Positions 43,900 to 55,075 of a stretch of 64,000 nucleotides of DNA are shown in pieces. Numbering within the stretch: the stretch's first letter is position 1; every line of letters begins with the position of its first letter. The position numbers and the translations under genes were made by a program. The notes under the pieces are model-generated. The model saw only the letters and a list, made by a program, of their open reading frames with translations. It had not been told where the DNA came from and ran no database searches. The stretch is taken from assembly GCF_000017205.1 (NCBI RefSeq), contig NC_009656.1, positions 1 through 64,000 on the forward strand, written 5' to 3'. This DNA comes from Pseudomonas paraeruginosa PA7. GTDB lineage: Bacteria; Pseudomonadota; Gammaproteobacteria; Pseudomonadales; Pseudomonadaceae.

Positions 43900-46800
43900 G
43901 CTGGACAACCAGGGCGGCAGCTTGAAAGGCGCGACCACCCGGGTGGCCGCCGGAGACCTGGACAACCGTGGCGGCAAGTTGCTCGCCGAGGGCGAACTGC
44001 GGGTCGCGGCGGCGAACCTGGACAACCGCCGGGGCGGGCTGTTGCACAGTCGCGACCGCACCGTGGTCGCGGCGGCCGGCAAGCTCGACAACCGCGGCGG
44101 CCAGGTGATCGGCCTGAACGACCTGGAAGTCGGCGCGGGGACGCTCGACAACAGCCAGGAAGGCCTGCTCGGCAGCCAGCAGCGACCCGCGTCAGCGCCC
44201 AGGCGCTGGACAACCGGGCGGATGGCGAAATTTCCGGCAAGCGCGCCGAGGTGCGCCTCGGCAGCCTGGACAACCGTGGCGGCAAGCTGCTCGGCGACGA
44301 CCTGCTGGTGGTCGCCAGCGGCGCCATCGACAACCGCCTCGGCCTGTTCTCGGCGGCCAACCGCCTCGACCTGCAGGCCGGCAGCCTGGACAACAGCGGC
44401 AAGGGTACGCTGGCCAGCCAGGGCGGGCTGGTCGCCAGCGTCGCCGGCCTGCTGGACAACCGCGACCAGGGCAACCTGCTCAGCCAGGGCGCGCAGCGCG
44501 TGACGGTGGGGCAGTTGGACAACCGAGCCGGCGGCCTGCTGTCGAGCCGCAGCGAGCTGAACGTCCACGGCGCCAGCCTGGACAACCGTGGTGGCATGCT
44601 GGTGGCCGACGCCGGCCTGGAAGCCACGGGAGGCGCCTTCGACAACGGCGATGGCGGCATCGCCAGCGGCAAGGGCGGGGTGCGCGTGGAGGTCGCCAGC
44701 CTGCGCAACGACCAGGGCGGCAAGCTGCTCAGCGATGGCCGCCTGGATCTCACGGCGAACGCCGTCGGCAACGCCGGAGGGCGTATCGCCGCCAAGGGCG
44801 ACCTGCAGGCGACGCTCGGCAGCCTGGCCCAGCAAGGTGGCGAACTGGTCAGCGAAAAGACCCTGAAGGTCGCGGCCGACACGCTCGACAACAGCCAGTC
44901 CGGGCTGATCGCCGCGAACGGCGGCATCGCTATCGAGGCGCGGCAGGTCGACAACCGCGCCGGCGAGATTTCCAGCACCGCGAAGGTCGCCGTGAACGTC
45001 CGCGAGCAACTGGACAACCGCGCCGGCAAGGTCATCGGCGACGGCGGCCTGCGCCTCACCGTGCAGCGCCTGCTGAACCAGGCCAAGGGGGTGCTGGCCG
45101 GGCGCGACGGCCTGAGCCTGGACGGCGGCGAACTGTTCAACGGCGACGGCGGGCGGCTCGACAGCCAGAAAGGCCTGGGCGTGAGCCTGGACGGCGCGCT
45201 GGACAACCAGGGCGGCGCGCTGGTCAGCGAAGGCGCGCTGACGGCGCGATCCGCCAGCCTCGACAACCGTGGCGGCACCTTCTCCAGCGCCGGCCCGCTC
45301 ACGCTGAGCAGCCGGGGCGCGCTGAACAACCAGGGCGGCAAGCTGCTCAGCGACGCCGGCGTGGCGCTGGACGGAGCCAGCCTCGACAACAGCCGCGCCG
45401 GGGTGATCAGCGCCAAGGGCGCGGTGGATATCCGCACCGGTGCGCTGGACAACAGCCAGAAGGGCACCATCGGCAGCAACGCCGGCATCACCCTGGCGGC
45501 CGCCCGGCTGGACAACGGCCAGCAGGGCCGGATCAGCGCCAAGGGCCTGCTCGACGCCAACCTGAAAGGCCTCGACCAGCGCGCAGGTGGCGCACTGGTC
45601 AGCGAAACCGGCATCACCCTCGACCTCAATGGCGGCGCGCTGGTCAACCGCGACGGCGGCCTGATCGCCACGCCCGGCGCGCTGCTGCTGCGCCAGCTCG
45701 GCGCGGTGGACAACGGCGCCGGCGGGGAAATCTCCAGCGACCGCGCCTTCACCCTCGCCGCCGCCAGCCTGGATAACCGCGGCGGGCGCCTGCTCAGCGC
45801 CGACAGCCTGGTCCTGCGCATCGCCCAGGCCCTGGACAACAGCCTGGCCGGGGTGATCTCCGGCGCCACCGGGCTGGACATTGAAGCCGGCAGTTTGGAT
45901 AACAGCGCCAAGGGCACCCTGGCCAGCCGCGCCGGCATCGACCTGCGCGTCGCCGGCGCGCTGGACAACCACGCCGAAGGCACCGTTTCCGGCGCCCGCC
46001 TGACGCTCGCCAGCGCCTCGCTGGACAACAGCGGCAAGGGCCTGCTCTCCGGCAACGCCGGCCTGAGCGTCGCCACTGGCGCGCTGAACAACGCCCAGGG
46101 TGGCCAGCTGGTCAGCCAGGGCGCCCTCGATGTCAGCAGCGCCGACCTCGACAACCGTGGCGGCGCCCTCAGTGGCAAGCAGTCGCTGACGCTGGGCGCC
46201 GGCAACCTGGACAACCGCGGCGGCCTGCTCACCAGCGACGGCGAACTGGAACTGACGGCAGGGCGCGTCGATTCCGCCGACGGCGGCGAAATCTCCGCCA
46301 GGGGCGACCTGCGCCTGACCGTCGAGCGCCTGCTGCAACGCCAGGGCCGGCTGATCGGCGAGCGCGGCGTCCGTCTCGACCTGCAGGGCGGCGACCTGGA
46401 CAACCAGGGCGGCCTGATCAGCGCCCGCGGCCCGCTGAGCATCGAGCGGCTGAACGTCCTCGACAACCGCCAGGGCGGCGAGATTTCCAGCCAGCAGGGC
46501 TTCGAGCTGCTGGCCAGTCGCATCGACAACGGCCAGAAGGGCCGCATCATCAGCGCCGGGAAGCTGCGCCTGGTCGCCGACCAGCTGGGCAATGCCGGTG
46601 ACGGCCTGTTCTCCGGCTGGGAAGGCCTGGCGGTCGAGGGCGGCAGCCTGTACAACAGCGCCGGCGGCACCCTGTCGAGCAAGAACGGCGAGCTGGCGGT
46701 CAGCCTCGCCGGCGCGCTGGACAACCACGGCCAGGGTGCCCTGGTCAGCAAGGGGGCGCAGCGGATCGCCGCCGCCCGCCTGGCCAACGCCGGCGGCATC

Positions 46801-47960
46801 GTCTCCGGCGAAAGCGACGTGACCCTGAGCATCGCCGGGAAGCTGGACAACGGCCAGGGCGGGCTGATCTCGGCGCAGCGCGCGCTGACCTTCGACCGCG
46901 CCAGCGCGGTGCTGAACAACGCCGGCGGCCAGGTCAACGGCGGCAGCCTGCTGCTCACGGGTGCCAGCCTGGACAACAGCGGCGGCCAGCTGATCAGCCA
47001 GGGCCGGCTCGAGGCGCTCCTCGGCGGCGCCCTGGTCAATACCGGCGGCGCGCGCCTGGCCAGCGGCGGCGACCTGCTGCTGCGCAGCGCCAGCGTCGAC
47101 AACCGCGGCGGCAAGCTGGTCAGCCAGGGGCTGCTGGAACTCTTCGCCCAGGGCCTGGACAACAGCGCCTCCGGCACCCTCGCCAGCCAGGCCGACATGA
47201 CCCTGCGCCTGGGCCAGGGCGCCCTGCGCAACCAGCAGGACGGCCTGGTCTTCAGCCAGGCCGGCGCCCTCGACGTGCAGGCCGGCAGCCTGGACAACCG
47301 CCAGGGCACGCTCCAGGCCCAGGGCGACAACCGCCTGCGCCTCGACGCCGCACTGGACAACCGGGGCGGCCGTCTGGACAGCCGGGCCGGCAACCTCGAC
47401 CTGCAGAGCGCCAGCCTCGACAACGGCGCCGGCGGCGTGCTCGACAGCGCCAAGGGCTGGCTGAAGCTGGTCACCGGGCTGTTCGACAACAGCGCCGGCA
47501 TCACCCAGGCGCAGTCGCTGGAGATCCAGGCCCAGCAAGGCGTGCGCAACCAGAAGGGCCATCTCTCGGCGCTGGCCGGCGACAACCGCATCGTCACCGC
47601 CGACTTCGACAACCAGGGCGGCGGCCTCTACGCCAGCGGCCTGCTCAGTGTCAGCGGCCAGCGCTTCCTCAACCAGGGCGCGGCGGCGGGCCAGGGCGGC
47701 AAGGTCGGCGCCGGGCGCGTCGACTTCAGCCTGGCCGGCGCGCTGGCCAACCGCTTCGGCCAGCTGGAAAGCGAAGGCGACCTGCTCCTGCGCGCCGCCT
47801 CGATCGACAACAGTGACGGCAGCCTGCGCGCCCTGGGCCGCAGCGGCAGCACGCGGCTGGTCGCTGGCGAGCTGAACAACGCCTACGGCGCGCTGGAAAG
47901 CGCCAACCAGGACCTCGACCTGCAACTGGGCAGCCTGGCCAACGCCGACGGGCGCATCCT
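43900..47960 (+). repeat. FHA-type tandem repeats within cdiA
   Basis: Degenerate repeat of roughly 20-25 residues built on LDNRGG.L.S.G.L.L.A., visible in DNA as recurring CTGGACAACCGCGGCGGC. It encodes the beta-helical stalk of CdiA. Such DNA is prone to slippage and assembly error, relevant to the frameshift near 44184. Confidence 0.85.
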
Positions 47961-50900
47961 CCACACCGGCAACGGCACCTTCGGCCTGGATTCCGGGCAG
48001 GTGATCCGCGCCGGCGGCGAGCTGACCACCAATGGCCTGCTGGACATCCGCGCCAGCGAATGGACCAACAGCAGCGTGCTGCAGGCCGGACGCCTGAACC
48101 TGGACATCGGTACCTTCCGCCAGACCGCCGAGGGCAAGCTGCTGGCGGTGCAGTCCTTCACCGGCCGCGGCGGCGACTGGAGCAACGACGGCCTGCTGGC
48201 CAGCGACGGCAGCTTGCGCCTCGACCTGAGCGGCGGCTACCGTGGCAACGGCCGCGCCACCAGCCTCGGCGACTTCGCCCTGAACGCCGCCAGCCTCGAC
48301 CTCGGCACCGCCGCCAGCCTCGCCGGCGGCGCCAATGTCACGCTCGGCGCCGGCAACCTGCTGGTCAACCGTGGGCGGATCACCGCCGCCGGCGACCTCG
48401 TCGCCAGCGCCGCGAGCCTGAACAACTACGGCACCCTGGGCGGCGGCGGCAACCTGCGATTGAACGCGCCCGCCCTGCTCAACGAGCGCGGGCTGCTGTT
48501 CAGCGGCGCCGACATGACCCTGCGCGCCCGCGACATCACCAACCTCTATGGAGATGTGTACAGCCTCGGCAGGCTGGATATCGCCCGCGACGATGCCGGC
48601 GGGCGCGCCGACAGCCTGCGCAACCTCTCCGGGGTGATCGAGAGCGACAAGGACTTCAGCCTGCGCGCCAGCCTGATCGAGAACCGTCGCGCCGTGCTGG
48701 AAAGCAAGTCGGGCCTGTACACCGCGAAGATGGAGCAGACCGCCTGCATCGAAGGGGTCAACGCCGGCGACTGCAGCGGCAAGCGCAATGCCATCTGGAC
48801 CGTCACCCAACGCGACAAGACCGAGGTCACCGCCAGCAGCGCCATGGGCCAGCTGCTGGCCGGCGGCGACTTCGCCATCGACGGCGGCACCCTGAGCAAC
48901 GTCTCCAGCCTGATCGGCGCCGGCGGCAACCTCACCGCCAACCTCGAAGTCCTCGACAACCAGGGCCTGGAAACCGGCGAGCTGGAAACCATCCGCGTGC
49001 TGCGCACCGCCCGTGGCGGCGATATCGGCGGCATCGACCAGAAGTCGCGCAACTTCACCGACCTCTACTGGTACCAGAGCGCCAACTTCGACCCGGCGCG
49101 CGCCGGCGAGATCCCCGCCGCGCTCAACGCGATCCTCAGCGACTGGTCCTTCGAGTACGAATTCCCGAGCAAGGGACCGACCCCGATCAGCACCGGCGAC
49201 CAGTCCTACGCGGCGGTGATCCAGGCCGCCGGCAACGTCACGGTGAATGCCGGCAAGCGCATCAACAACAGCGTCATCCGTCCCGGCTACACCTTCGTCG
49301 GCAGCGGTCGCCAGGTCGGCGACAGCGCGGTGGGCGGCAGCGGGGTTTCGGTGGTCGTGCCGCTGACCTCGCAACTGCCGCCCGACCTGGCGCGGCGCCA
49401 GGTCAACCCGGTCACCCTGCCCGGTTTCAGCCTGCCGCAGGGCGACAATGGCCTGTTCCGCCTCAGCTCGCACTTCGCCGAGGACGGCAACGCCAGCGCC
49501 GCGCTCGGTGCCGGCGCCGACCGCACCCAGGGCGGCAGCGGCGTCTCGGTCGGCCAGCAGGGCGCCGGCAACGCCGCCGGTACCTGGCAGGGCCAGGGCG
49601 TGCGGGTCGACGGCCTGGCTGGCGCGGCCAACGTCCAGGGCCAGGGCGGCAGCGCGCTCGGCGGCAGCCTGCCGGGCGTCGCCCGGGTCCAGGGCGTGCC
49701 CGGCAACGCCACGCCGAGCGCCAGCCACAAGTACCTGATCGAGACCAACCCGGCGCTCACCGAGCTGAAGCAGTTCCTCAACTCGGACTACCTGCTCAGC
49801 GGCCTGGGCATGAACCCGGACGCTAGCAAGAAGCGTCTCGGCGACGGTCTCTACGAGCAGCGGCTGATCCGCGACGCGGTGGTGGCGCGCACCGGCCAGC
49901 GCTACATCGACGGGCTGAGCAGCGACGAGGCGTTGTTCCGCTACCTGATGGACAACGCCATCGCTTACAAGGACCAACTGCACCTGCAACTGGGTGTGGG
50001 CCTGAGCGCAGAGCAGATGGCGGCGCTGACGCACGATATCGTGTGGCTGGAAGAGGTCGAGGTGAACGGCGAGAAGGTCCTCGCGCCGGTGGTCTACCTG
50101 GCCCAGGCCGAGGGTCGGCTGGCACCCAACGGTGCGCTGATCCAGGGCCGCGACGTGAAGCTGGTGAGCGGCGGCGACCTGCATAACGTCGGCACCCTGC
50201 GCGCACAGAACGACCTCAGCGCGACAGCCGACAACCTCGACAACAGCGGCCTGATCGAGTCCGGCAAACGCCTTGACCTGCTCGCCGGCGACTCGATCCG
50301 CAACCGCCAGGGCGGGGTCATCGCCGGGCGCGACGTGAGCCTCACCGCGCTGACCGGCGACGTGATCAACGAACGCAGCGTGACCCGCTACGACAGCGCG
50401 CTCGACGGCCGCACCTGGGAACGCAGCTTCGCCGACAGCGCCGCGCGGGTGGAGGCGGCGAACAGCCTGAACGTCCAGGCCGGACGCGATATCGCCAACC
50501 TCGGCGGGGTGCTGCAGAGCCGCGGCGACCTCAGCCTCGACGCCGGACGCGACGTCACCGTCGCCGCCGTCGAGGACCGCCAGGGCCAGACCCGCTGGAG
50601 CACGTCGCGGCTACAGAGCGTGACCCAGCTCGGCGCCGAAGTCAGCGCCGGGCGGGACCTGAACGTCAGCGCCGGCCGCGACCTGACGGCGGTGGCCAGC
50701 ACCCTCGAAGCGCGCCGCGACATCGCCCTCTCCGCCGGGCGCGACGTGACCCTGGCGGCGGCGGCGAACGAGGAGCATGCCTACAGCAAGACCAGGAAGG
50801 TCACCTACCAGGAAGACAAGGTCGCCCAGCAAGGCACCCGCGTGGATGCCGGCGGCGACCTGGCGATCAATGCCGGACAGGACCTGCGGCTGGTCGCGAG

Positions 50901-52889
50901 CCAGACCAGCGCCGGCGACGAAGCCTACCTGGTGGCCGGCGACAAGCTGGAGCTGCTGGCCGCCAACGACAGCAACTACTACCTGTACGACAAGAAGAAG
51001 AAAGGCGACTTCGGCCGCAAGGAAACCCAACGCGATGAAGTCACCGACGTCAAGGCGGTGGGCAGCCAGATCAGCAGCGGCGGCGACCTCACCCTGCTCA
51101 GCGGCGGCGACCAGACCTACCAGGGCGCGAAGCTGGAATCGGGCAACGACCTGGCTATCGTCAGCGGCGGCGCGGTGACCTTCGAGGCAGTGAAGGACCT
51201 GCACCAGGAAAGCCACGAGAAGAGCAAGGGCGACCTGGCGTGGCAGTCGTCGAAGGGCAAGGGCCAGACCGACGAAACCGTACGCCAGACCCAGATCGTG
51301 GCCCAGGGGAATCTGGCGATCAAGGCCGTGGAAGGGCTGAAGATCGACCTCAAGCATATCGACCAGAAGACCGTGAGCCAGACCATCGACGCGATGGTGC
51401 AGGCGGATCCGCAACTGGCGTGGCTGAAGGAGGCCGAGCAGCGCGGGGATGTGGACTGGCGCATGGTGCAGGAGGTGCACGATAGCTGGAAGTACAGCAA
51501 CTCGGGCATGGGGCCGGCGACGCAGATCGCTGTCGCCATCGCGGCGGCAGCCATCGGTGGCATGGCGGCAGCGGGAGCGCTCAGTGGTGCAGGAGTGGGT
51601 GCCAGTAGCTTCGCCATGGGCGCAGGAGTTGGTGCGGCAGGAAGCCTGTCGGGCACGGCAGCGGTCAGCCTGATCAACAACAAGGGCGACCTCGGGAAGG
51701 TGCTGAAAGACAGCTTCAGTAGCGACAGTCTGAAGCAGATTGCTATTGCGAGCCTGACCGGGGGGCTGACGGCTGAGTACTTCGACGGGATTCTTCAGAC
51801 CAAGACTGATCCGCTTACTGGAAAGGTCACGGTAGACCTCAGCAGCCTATCTGGTGTTGGTCGCTTCGCTGCCAATCAGGCGATGCAGAACGCTACATCC
51901 ACTGTATTGAGCCAGGCCTTGGGCCAGGGCGGGAGCCTGAACGAGGCGCTGAAGAGCGCGCTCTACAACAGTTTCGCGGCGGCAGGTTTCAACTTCGTCG
52001 GCGATATCGGCCAGGAATACAGCCTGAAGCCAGGCGATCCGTCGATGGTGACCATGCACGCCCTGATGGGTGGCCTGGCGGCGCAGGTCAGCGGTGGCGA
52101 TTTCGCCACGGGCGCCGCGGCAGCTGGCGCCAATGAAGCGCTGGTGGCCAAGCTAGACCAGGCCTTCAAGAGCTTGAGCCCTGAGAACCGTGAAGCCATG
52201 GTCACTATGGGGTCGCAATTGGTTGGTGTTCTGGCTACGGCGGTACGCGATCCTGATGCGACAGGCAAGGCTCTGGAAAGCGCTGCTTGGGTAGCGAAGA
52301 ACTCGACGCAATACAACTTCCTGAACCATCAGGATGTGGCCGATCTGGATAATGCCTTGCAGAAATGCAAGTCCCAGGGAAATTGCCGTCAGGTAGAGGA
52401 AGAGTTCAAGGCGCGTAGCGACGAGAACCGGCGGAGGTTGAATGGCTGCGTGGCTGTGGGCAATTGCGCGGAGATTCGTGCGGAGATCGATGCGGGGTCT
52501 AGGGCTCTCAACGAGCTGGTGGCCCGGCAGGAAACAGCTAATCCGGGAGGAAGTGACAGCGATATAGCCTACGGTTTCCTGATGGGCCGAAACGTCGTCG
52601 ACTGGACGACGGCTGGTCAGTTGCACCTGGAGCAGACCGCCAACCTCTGGTGGAACGGCAATCCACAGTGGCAGAAGGAAGTCGGTGCATACCTGGACCA
52701 GACGGGGTTCAATCCGTTCGGAATCGGCGTTCCGGCAATGGGCGGTGCCGCTGGCAAGGTATCGGCCAAGGCGCTCATGAATGCGCTGAAGGCGGGAGAG
52801 TTGCCCAAAGGAGAGGTGGCCCCAGGAAAGGCTAATCTGCCTACCATTGGGGCGTTGGCGGATGCTGAGGCGGGGATGCCTTATACGCA

Positions 52890-53214
52890 TCCGGTGAAGC
52901 CTGCTGTAAAAAGCGTAGTGGATGATCTTGGGGGGGGTAGTTCTAAGATTACTGAGTTGCCTAAAGCAACCCGCAATAGCCCGAGGAATATCCAAACAGA
53001 TCAGTCAGCATCGGATGCGATTAAGAATCTAGTATCTGCGGGATTCAAGAATACTCCAAGTAAAGACGGTACGGTCAATGTACTTACTAAAGGAGATAAA
53101 ACATACACGTTCTACTCAAGATCAAAAACTACGGGGCTACCTTCTGCGGAACTAAAGATAGGTGGAAATAGTAAGAAAAATATTGCTGTAAAGATTCGTT
53201 TTGAAAATCCTTAG
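52890..53214 (+). other. CdiA C-terminal toxin tip (module 1)
   Basis: Base composition drops sharply from GC-rich to AT-rich at about 52.9 kb, marking an exchangeable toxin domain of roughly 100 residues. It reads [18 protein letters not shown], then [22 protein letters not shown], and ends KIRFENP. I do not recognise the family; small, basic and Tyr/Lys-rich, it could be a nuclease of the BECR type, but that is a guess. The immunity gene follows 9 bases after the stop. Confidence 0.75.
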
Positions 53215-53223
53215 GGGTGTAAT

Positions 53224-53757
53224 ATGAATAGTTCCTGTCAGCATGTTTTATATGATTTGGTGGACTTTTCAAAGAAGCTTCCAGATAATGTTGTTAAGGT
53301 AAAGAAAGGGATGACATTTTTTGTTGAGAGATCGGCTCTATATAGTTTGAGTATTTTAAAATTGTTATTTTTTGTTAGCGTTAATAGTGGTGCGAAAAAA
53401 ATATTTTTCTGCTTTTTGGTAGCCCAAAAAAATAAATTTGAGATCTCCTCGGTTTATGAAGTTGATCTGCTTGAAGTTAATTTTACTGAGATAGAGAATA
53501 GGCTGTGCTCTTTATATGAAGAGCATGTTTTAGTTGGAGAGGTAGGTAGAATAGTAGCTTTTTCAGATATGGTCTCATGGGTTCTGTATGAAGAGGTTTT
53601 AGAAGAGATAGGGGTTTTGGTTATGTTGGATGAAACGAAATCTGTATATTCAAATTTTGATTTTGGCGAGTTCGTTAGTAGAGATTTTATGATGGAGCAG
53701 GCTGATTTGGGTTTATACCGTAAAGAGTACGTAGATAAACTTATTTCTAATTATTAA
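53224..53757 (+). CDS. cdiI: CdiI immunity protein (cognate to toxin module 1)
   Basis: 177-residue AT-rich gene directly after cdiA with its own GGGGTG ribosome site. The sequence (MNSSCQHVLYDLVDFSKKLP, ending YRKEYVDKLISNY) matches no family I know. Position and composition mark it as the immunity protein for the adjacent toxin. Its last ~41 codons are duplicated at 56752-56876. An element copy starts three bases after its stop. Confidence 0.8.
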   Translation: MNSSCQHVLYDLVDFSKKLPDNVVKVKKGMTFFVERSALYSLSILKLLFFVSVNSGAKKIFFCFLVAQKNKFEISSVYEVDLLEVNFTEIENRLCSLYEEHVLVGEVGRIVAFSDMVSWVLYEEVLEEIGVLVMLDETKSVYSNFDFGEFVSRDFMMEQADLGLYRKEYVDKLISNY

Positions 53758-53894
53758 CATAAAGGAAGAATTTTTATTTTCCCTATCCTAACTTCTGAAC
53801 ACGGAGGCTCCAGCGCAGGCTCCAGCGCAGGCTCCGTCAAGGGGCGAGATGCCTAGGTAAGGGAGAATGGTTTAGCGAGTTATTTGCTTTGAGT
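53633..53894 (+). repeat. Direct repeat copy 1 (cdiI 3' end plus element A)
   Basis: Nearly identical to 56752-57002; I see one substitution in the cdiI part (GAGATTTTAT here, GAGAGTTTAT there) and an extra 12-bp GGCTCCAGCGCA unit here. Copies are 3.1 kb apart and flank the orphan cassettes. Confidence 0.9.
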
Positions 53895-53953
53895 GTTTCT
53901 GCGTGGCGCAGTTTCTGAAATTAGAGTAGAGAAAATAAATCTGACCACTTTTT
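53761..53953 (+). mobile_element. RAYT-derived short element, copy A (non-autonomous)
   Basis: 193 bp with the left end (AAAGGAAGAATTTTTATTTT), the transposase start region as ATGCCTAGGTAA (stop at codon 4), and a right end (ATTAGAGTAGAGAAAATAAA) inverted relative to the left. It lacks nearly all of the transposase and has the most diverged ends of the set. It sits between cdiI and an orphan immunity gene. Confidence 0.85.
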
Positions 53954-53971
53954 TACGAAACAGGTAGGAAA

Positions 53972-54355
53972 ATGACTTTATTTGAAGAGTGTAAAGAGGC
54001 GCTGAGAGCTGATTTCAATATAGTTGAGGGGCAAGCTCAGCAGGATGCCATTGATATTTTGTATAAATACCCCCTTGAGAAAGGAAACATTCTGTGGTCA
54101 GAAATGGAGTACTCAGACTATGAAAATATTGATGCTCTATTGGATGTAAACTCTATAAAAAATGCTGACGTATTCGTTTTTGCAGATGATGTAAACATTC
54201 CCATCTTTAGAACAAATCTGAAATTAATAGCTGAAAATATTTATGACGTTATAGCCTTATCGCCAAAATTATTTATTTTTAATAACAATATGATACTTGA
54301 AACTTTATTTCCTACTGAAATGTTCCGGTTAGGTATAAAGGCCATTAATCCGTAA
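53972..54355 (+). CDS. Orphan CDI immunity-like protein
   Basis: 127-residue AT-rich gene, MTLFEECKEALRADFNIVEG, ending EMFRLGIKAINP, with a good AGGTAGGAAA ribosome site. Its acidic make-up and position after cdiI resemble orphan CDI immunity proteins. No matching toxin tip precedes it; the element copy A occupies that place. I infer that the toxin part was lost while immunity was retained. Confidence 0.65.
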   Translation: MTLFEECKEALRADFNIVEGQAQQDAIDILYKYPLEKGNILWSEMEYSDYENIDALLDVNSIKNADVFVFADDVNIPIFRTNLKLIAENIYDVIALSPKLFIFNNNMILETLFPTEMFRLGIKAINP

Positions 54356-54418
54356 AACAAATCCCGCTCTCAGTGGCAGGATTCTACTTTATACTCAGCT
54401 AATAAGAATAAAAAGAAT

Positions 54419-54599
54419 AAAGGGGGCAGATTTATTTTCCCTACTCTAATTTTCTAAGCAAGGAGGCTCCAGCGCAGACGCCGTAAGGGGACTTCGCGAT
54501 GCCTAGGTAAGGGCGCATGGTTTAGCGAGTTGCTTTGTGTGGTTCAGCGTGGGCGCAGTTGCTGAAATTAGAGTGGTAAAAATAAATCTGTCCCCTTTC
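54419..54599 (+). mobile_element. RAYT-derived short element, copy B (non-autonomous)
   Basis: 181 bp. The left end matches the full element (GATTTATTTTCCCTACTCTA), the start region is ATGCCTAGGTAA (stop at codon 4), it keeps about the first 25 codons' worth of DNA, then jumps to the right end (AAATAAATCTGTCCCCTTT). The right end abuts a toxin tip directly. Confidence 0.88.
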
Positions 54600-54860
54600 G
54601 GCGGATTGACTGCTGCGGGTCGTGCACTTCAAAAGCATGGGGGGCGCGAAGGAAGCGCTTTCCCAGCAGCGAAAGGTAATCCTCTTTCAATTAATCAGCA
54701 GGGCCAGCACGTAGTTGACGATATCCTAACGACTCCGGGTAGCACTATGACTACTCGCCATTATGCGAGATTTGGTGAAGTAACTGAAGTTCGGGCACCT
54801 GATGGGCGCGGTCTTCGCTATGGTTCTGATGGTAAATTCATTGGATTCTTGGAACCTTGA
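54600..54860 (+). pseudogene. Orphan CdiA toxin tip, module 2 (no start, no secretion part)
   Basis: About 86 residues: GGLTAAGRALQKHGGREG, then NPLSINQQGQHVVDDILT, RHYARFGEVTEVRAPDGRG and a GFLEP end. Similar tips occur at the C-terminus of Rhs and CdiA polymorphic toxins, probably RNases (recall, uncertain class). It starts exactly at the right end of element B and has no start codon of its own, so it would act only after recombination into a full cdiA. The TGA is followed two bases later by the immunity ATG. Confidence 0.7.
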
Positions 54861-54862
54861 AA

Positions 54863-55075
54863 ATGAGCCTAAAAGTTGAATTAGCAAGTGTGCCGGATCG
54901 CGATGATTTGGTTGCGGAAATTTGGCAGGAGGACGAAATGGTGGCCGAGATACAGCGTGCTCCAGATGGGCGTTTCGTATTAGAGCTCTATCCTTCTCCC
55001 AACCAACAGCCTTGGTCGCTTGACTTCGAATGCTGGATGGCTGCTCTTTCTGAGGCGAAGAGACGTTTAGTTTAA
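54863..55075 (+). CDS. Immunity protein for orphan toxin module 2
   Basis: 70-residue protein MSLKVELASVPDRDDLVAEI, ending ALSEAKRRLV, acidic and two bases after the stop of toxin tip 2. Tight toxin-immunity spacing and small size support the assignment; the family name is not known to me. It may be expressed from read-through, since no promoter is obvious. Confidence 0.7.
   Translation: MSLKVELASVPDRDDLVAEIWQEDEMVAEIQRAPDGRFVLELYPSPNQQPWSLDFECWMAALSEAKRRLV

Larger units (their letters stand above)
42719..53214 (+). pseudogene. cdiA: CdiA contact-dependent inhibition exoprotein, frameshifted
   Basis: About 3.5 kcodons of a filamentous-hemagglutinin-type CdiA. A TPS secretion domain ([20 protein letters not shown] near residue 140-160) is followed by a long array of LDNRGG-type FHA repeats, a cysteine-containing middle part ([16 protein letters not shown]), a second FHA array, a hydrophobic Gly/Ala stretch (about 51.5 kb), DUF637, an entry region starting near [12 protein letters not shown] and a C-terminal toxin. 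The frame breaks near 44184: upstream reads GLLGSQQR, downstream [17 protein letters not shown] in another frame, as if one base were lost. The first frame stops at 44503; the second runs to 53214. ATG 42719 has AAGGAG. Sequencing error is possible. Confidence 0.85.

Noticed and set aside
43900..47960. Regularly repeated units that could suggest a CRISPR array
   Set aside because: Repeats are degenerate, in frame, encode FHA beta-helix units and have no spacers of constant length; no cas genes nearby.
43657..50184. Very long open frame antisense to cdiA (over 2100 codons), plus another of about 1300 codons at 43701-47612
   Set aside because: Stop-free only because of the GC-rich repeated LDNRGG-type codons on the coding strand; low-complexity translation, no start context.
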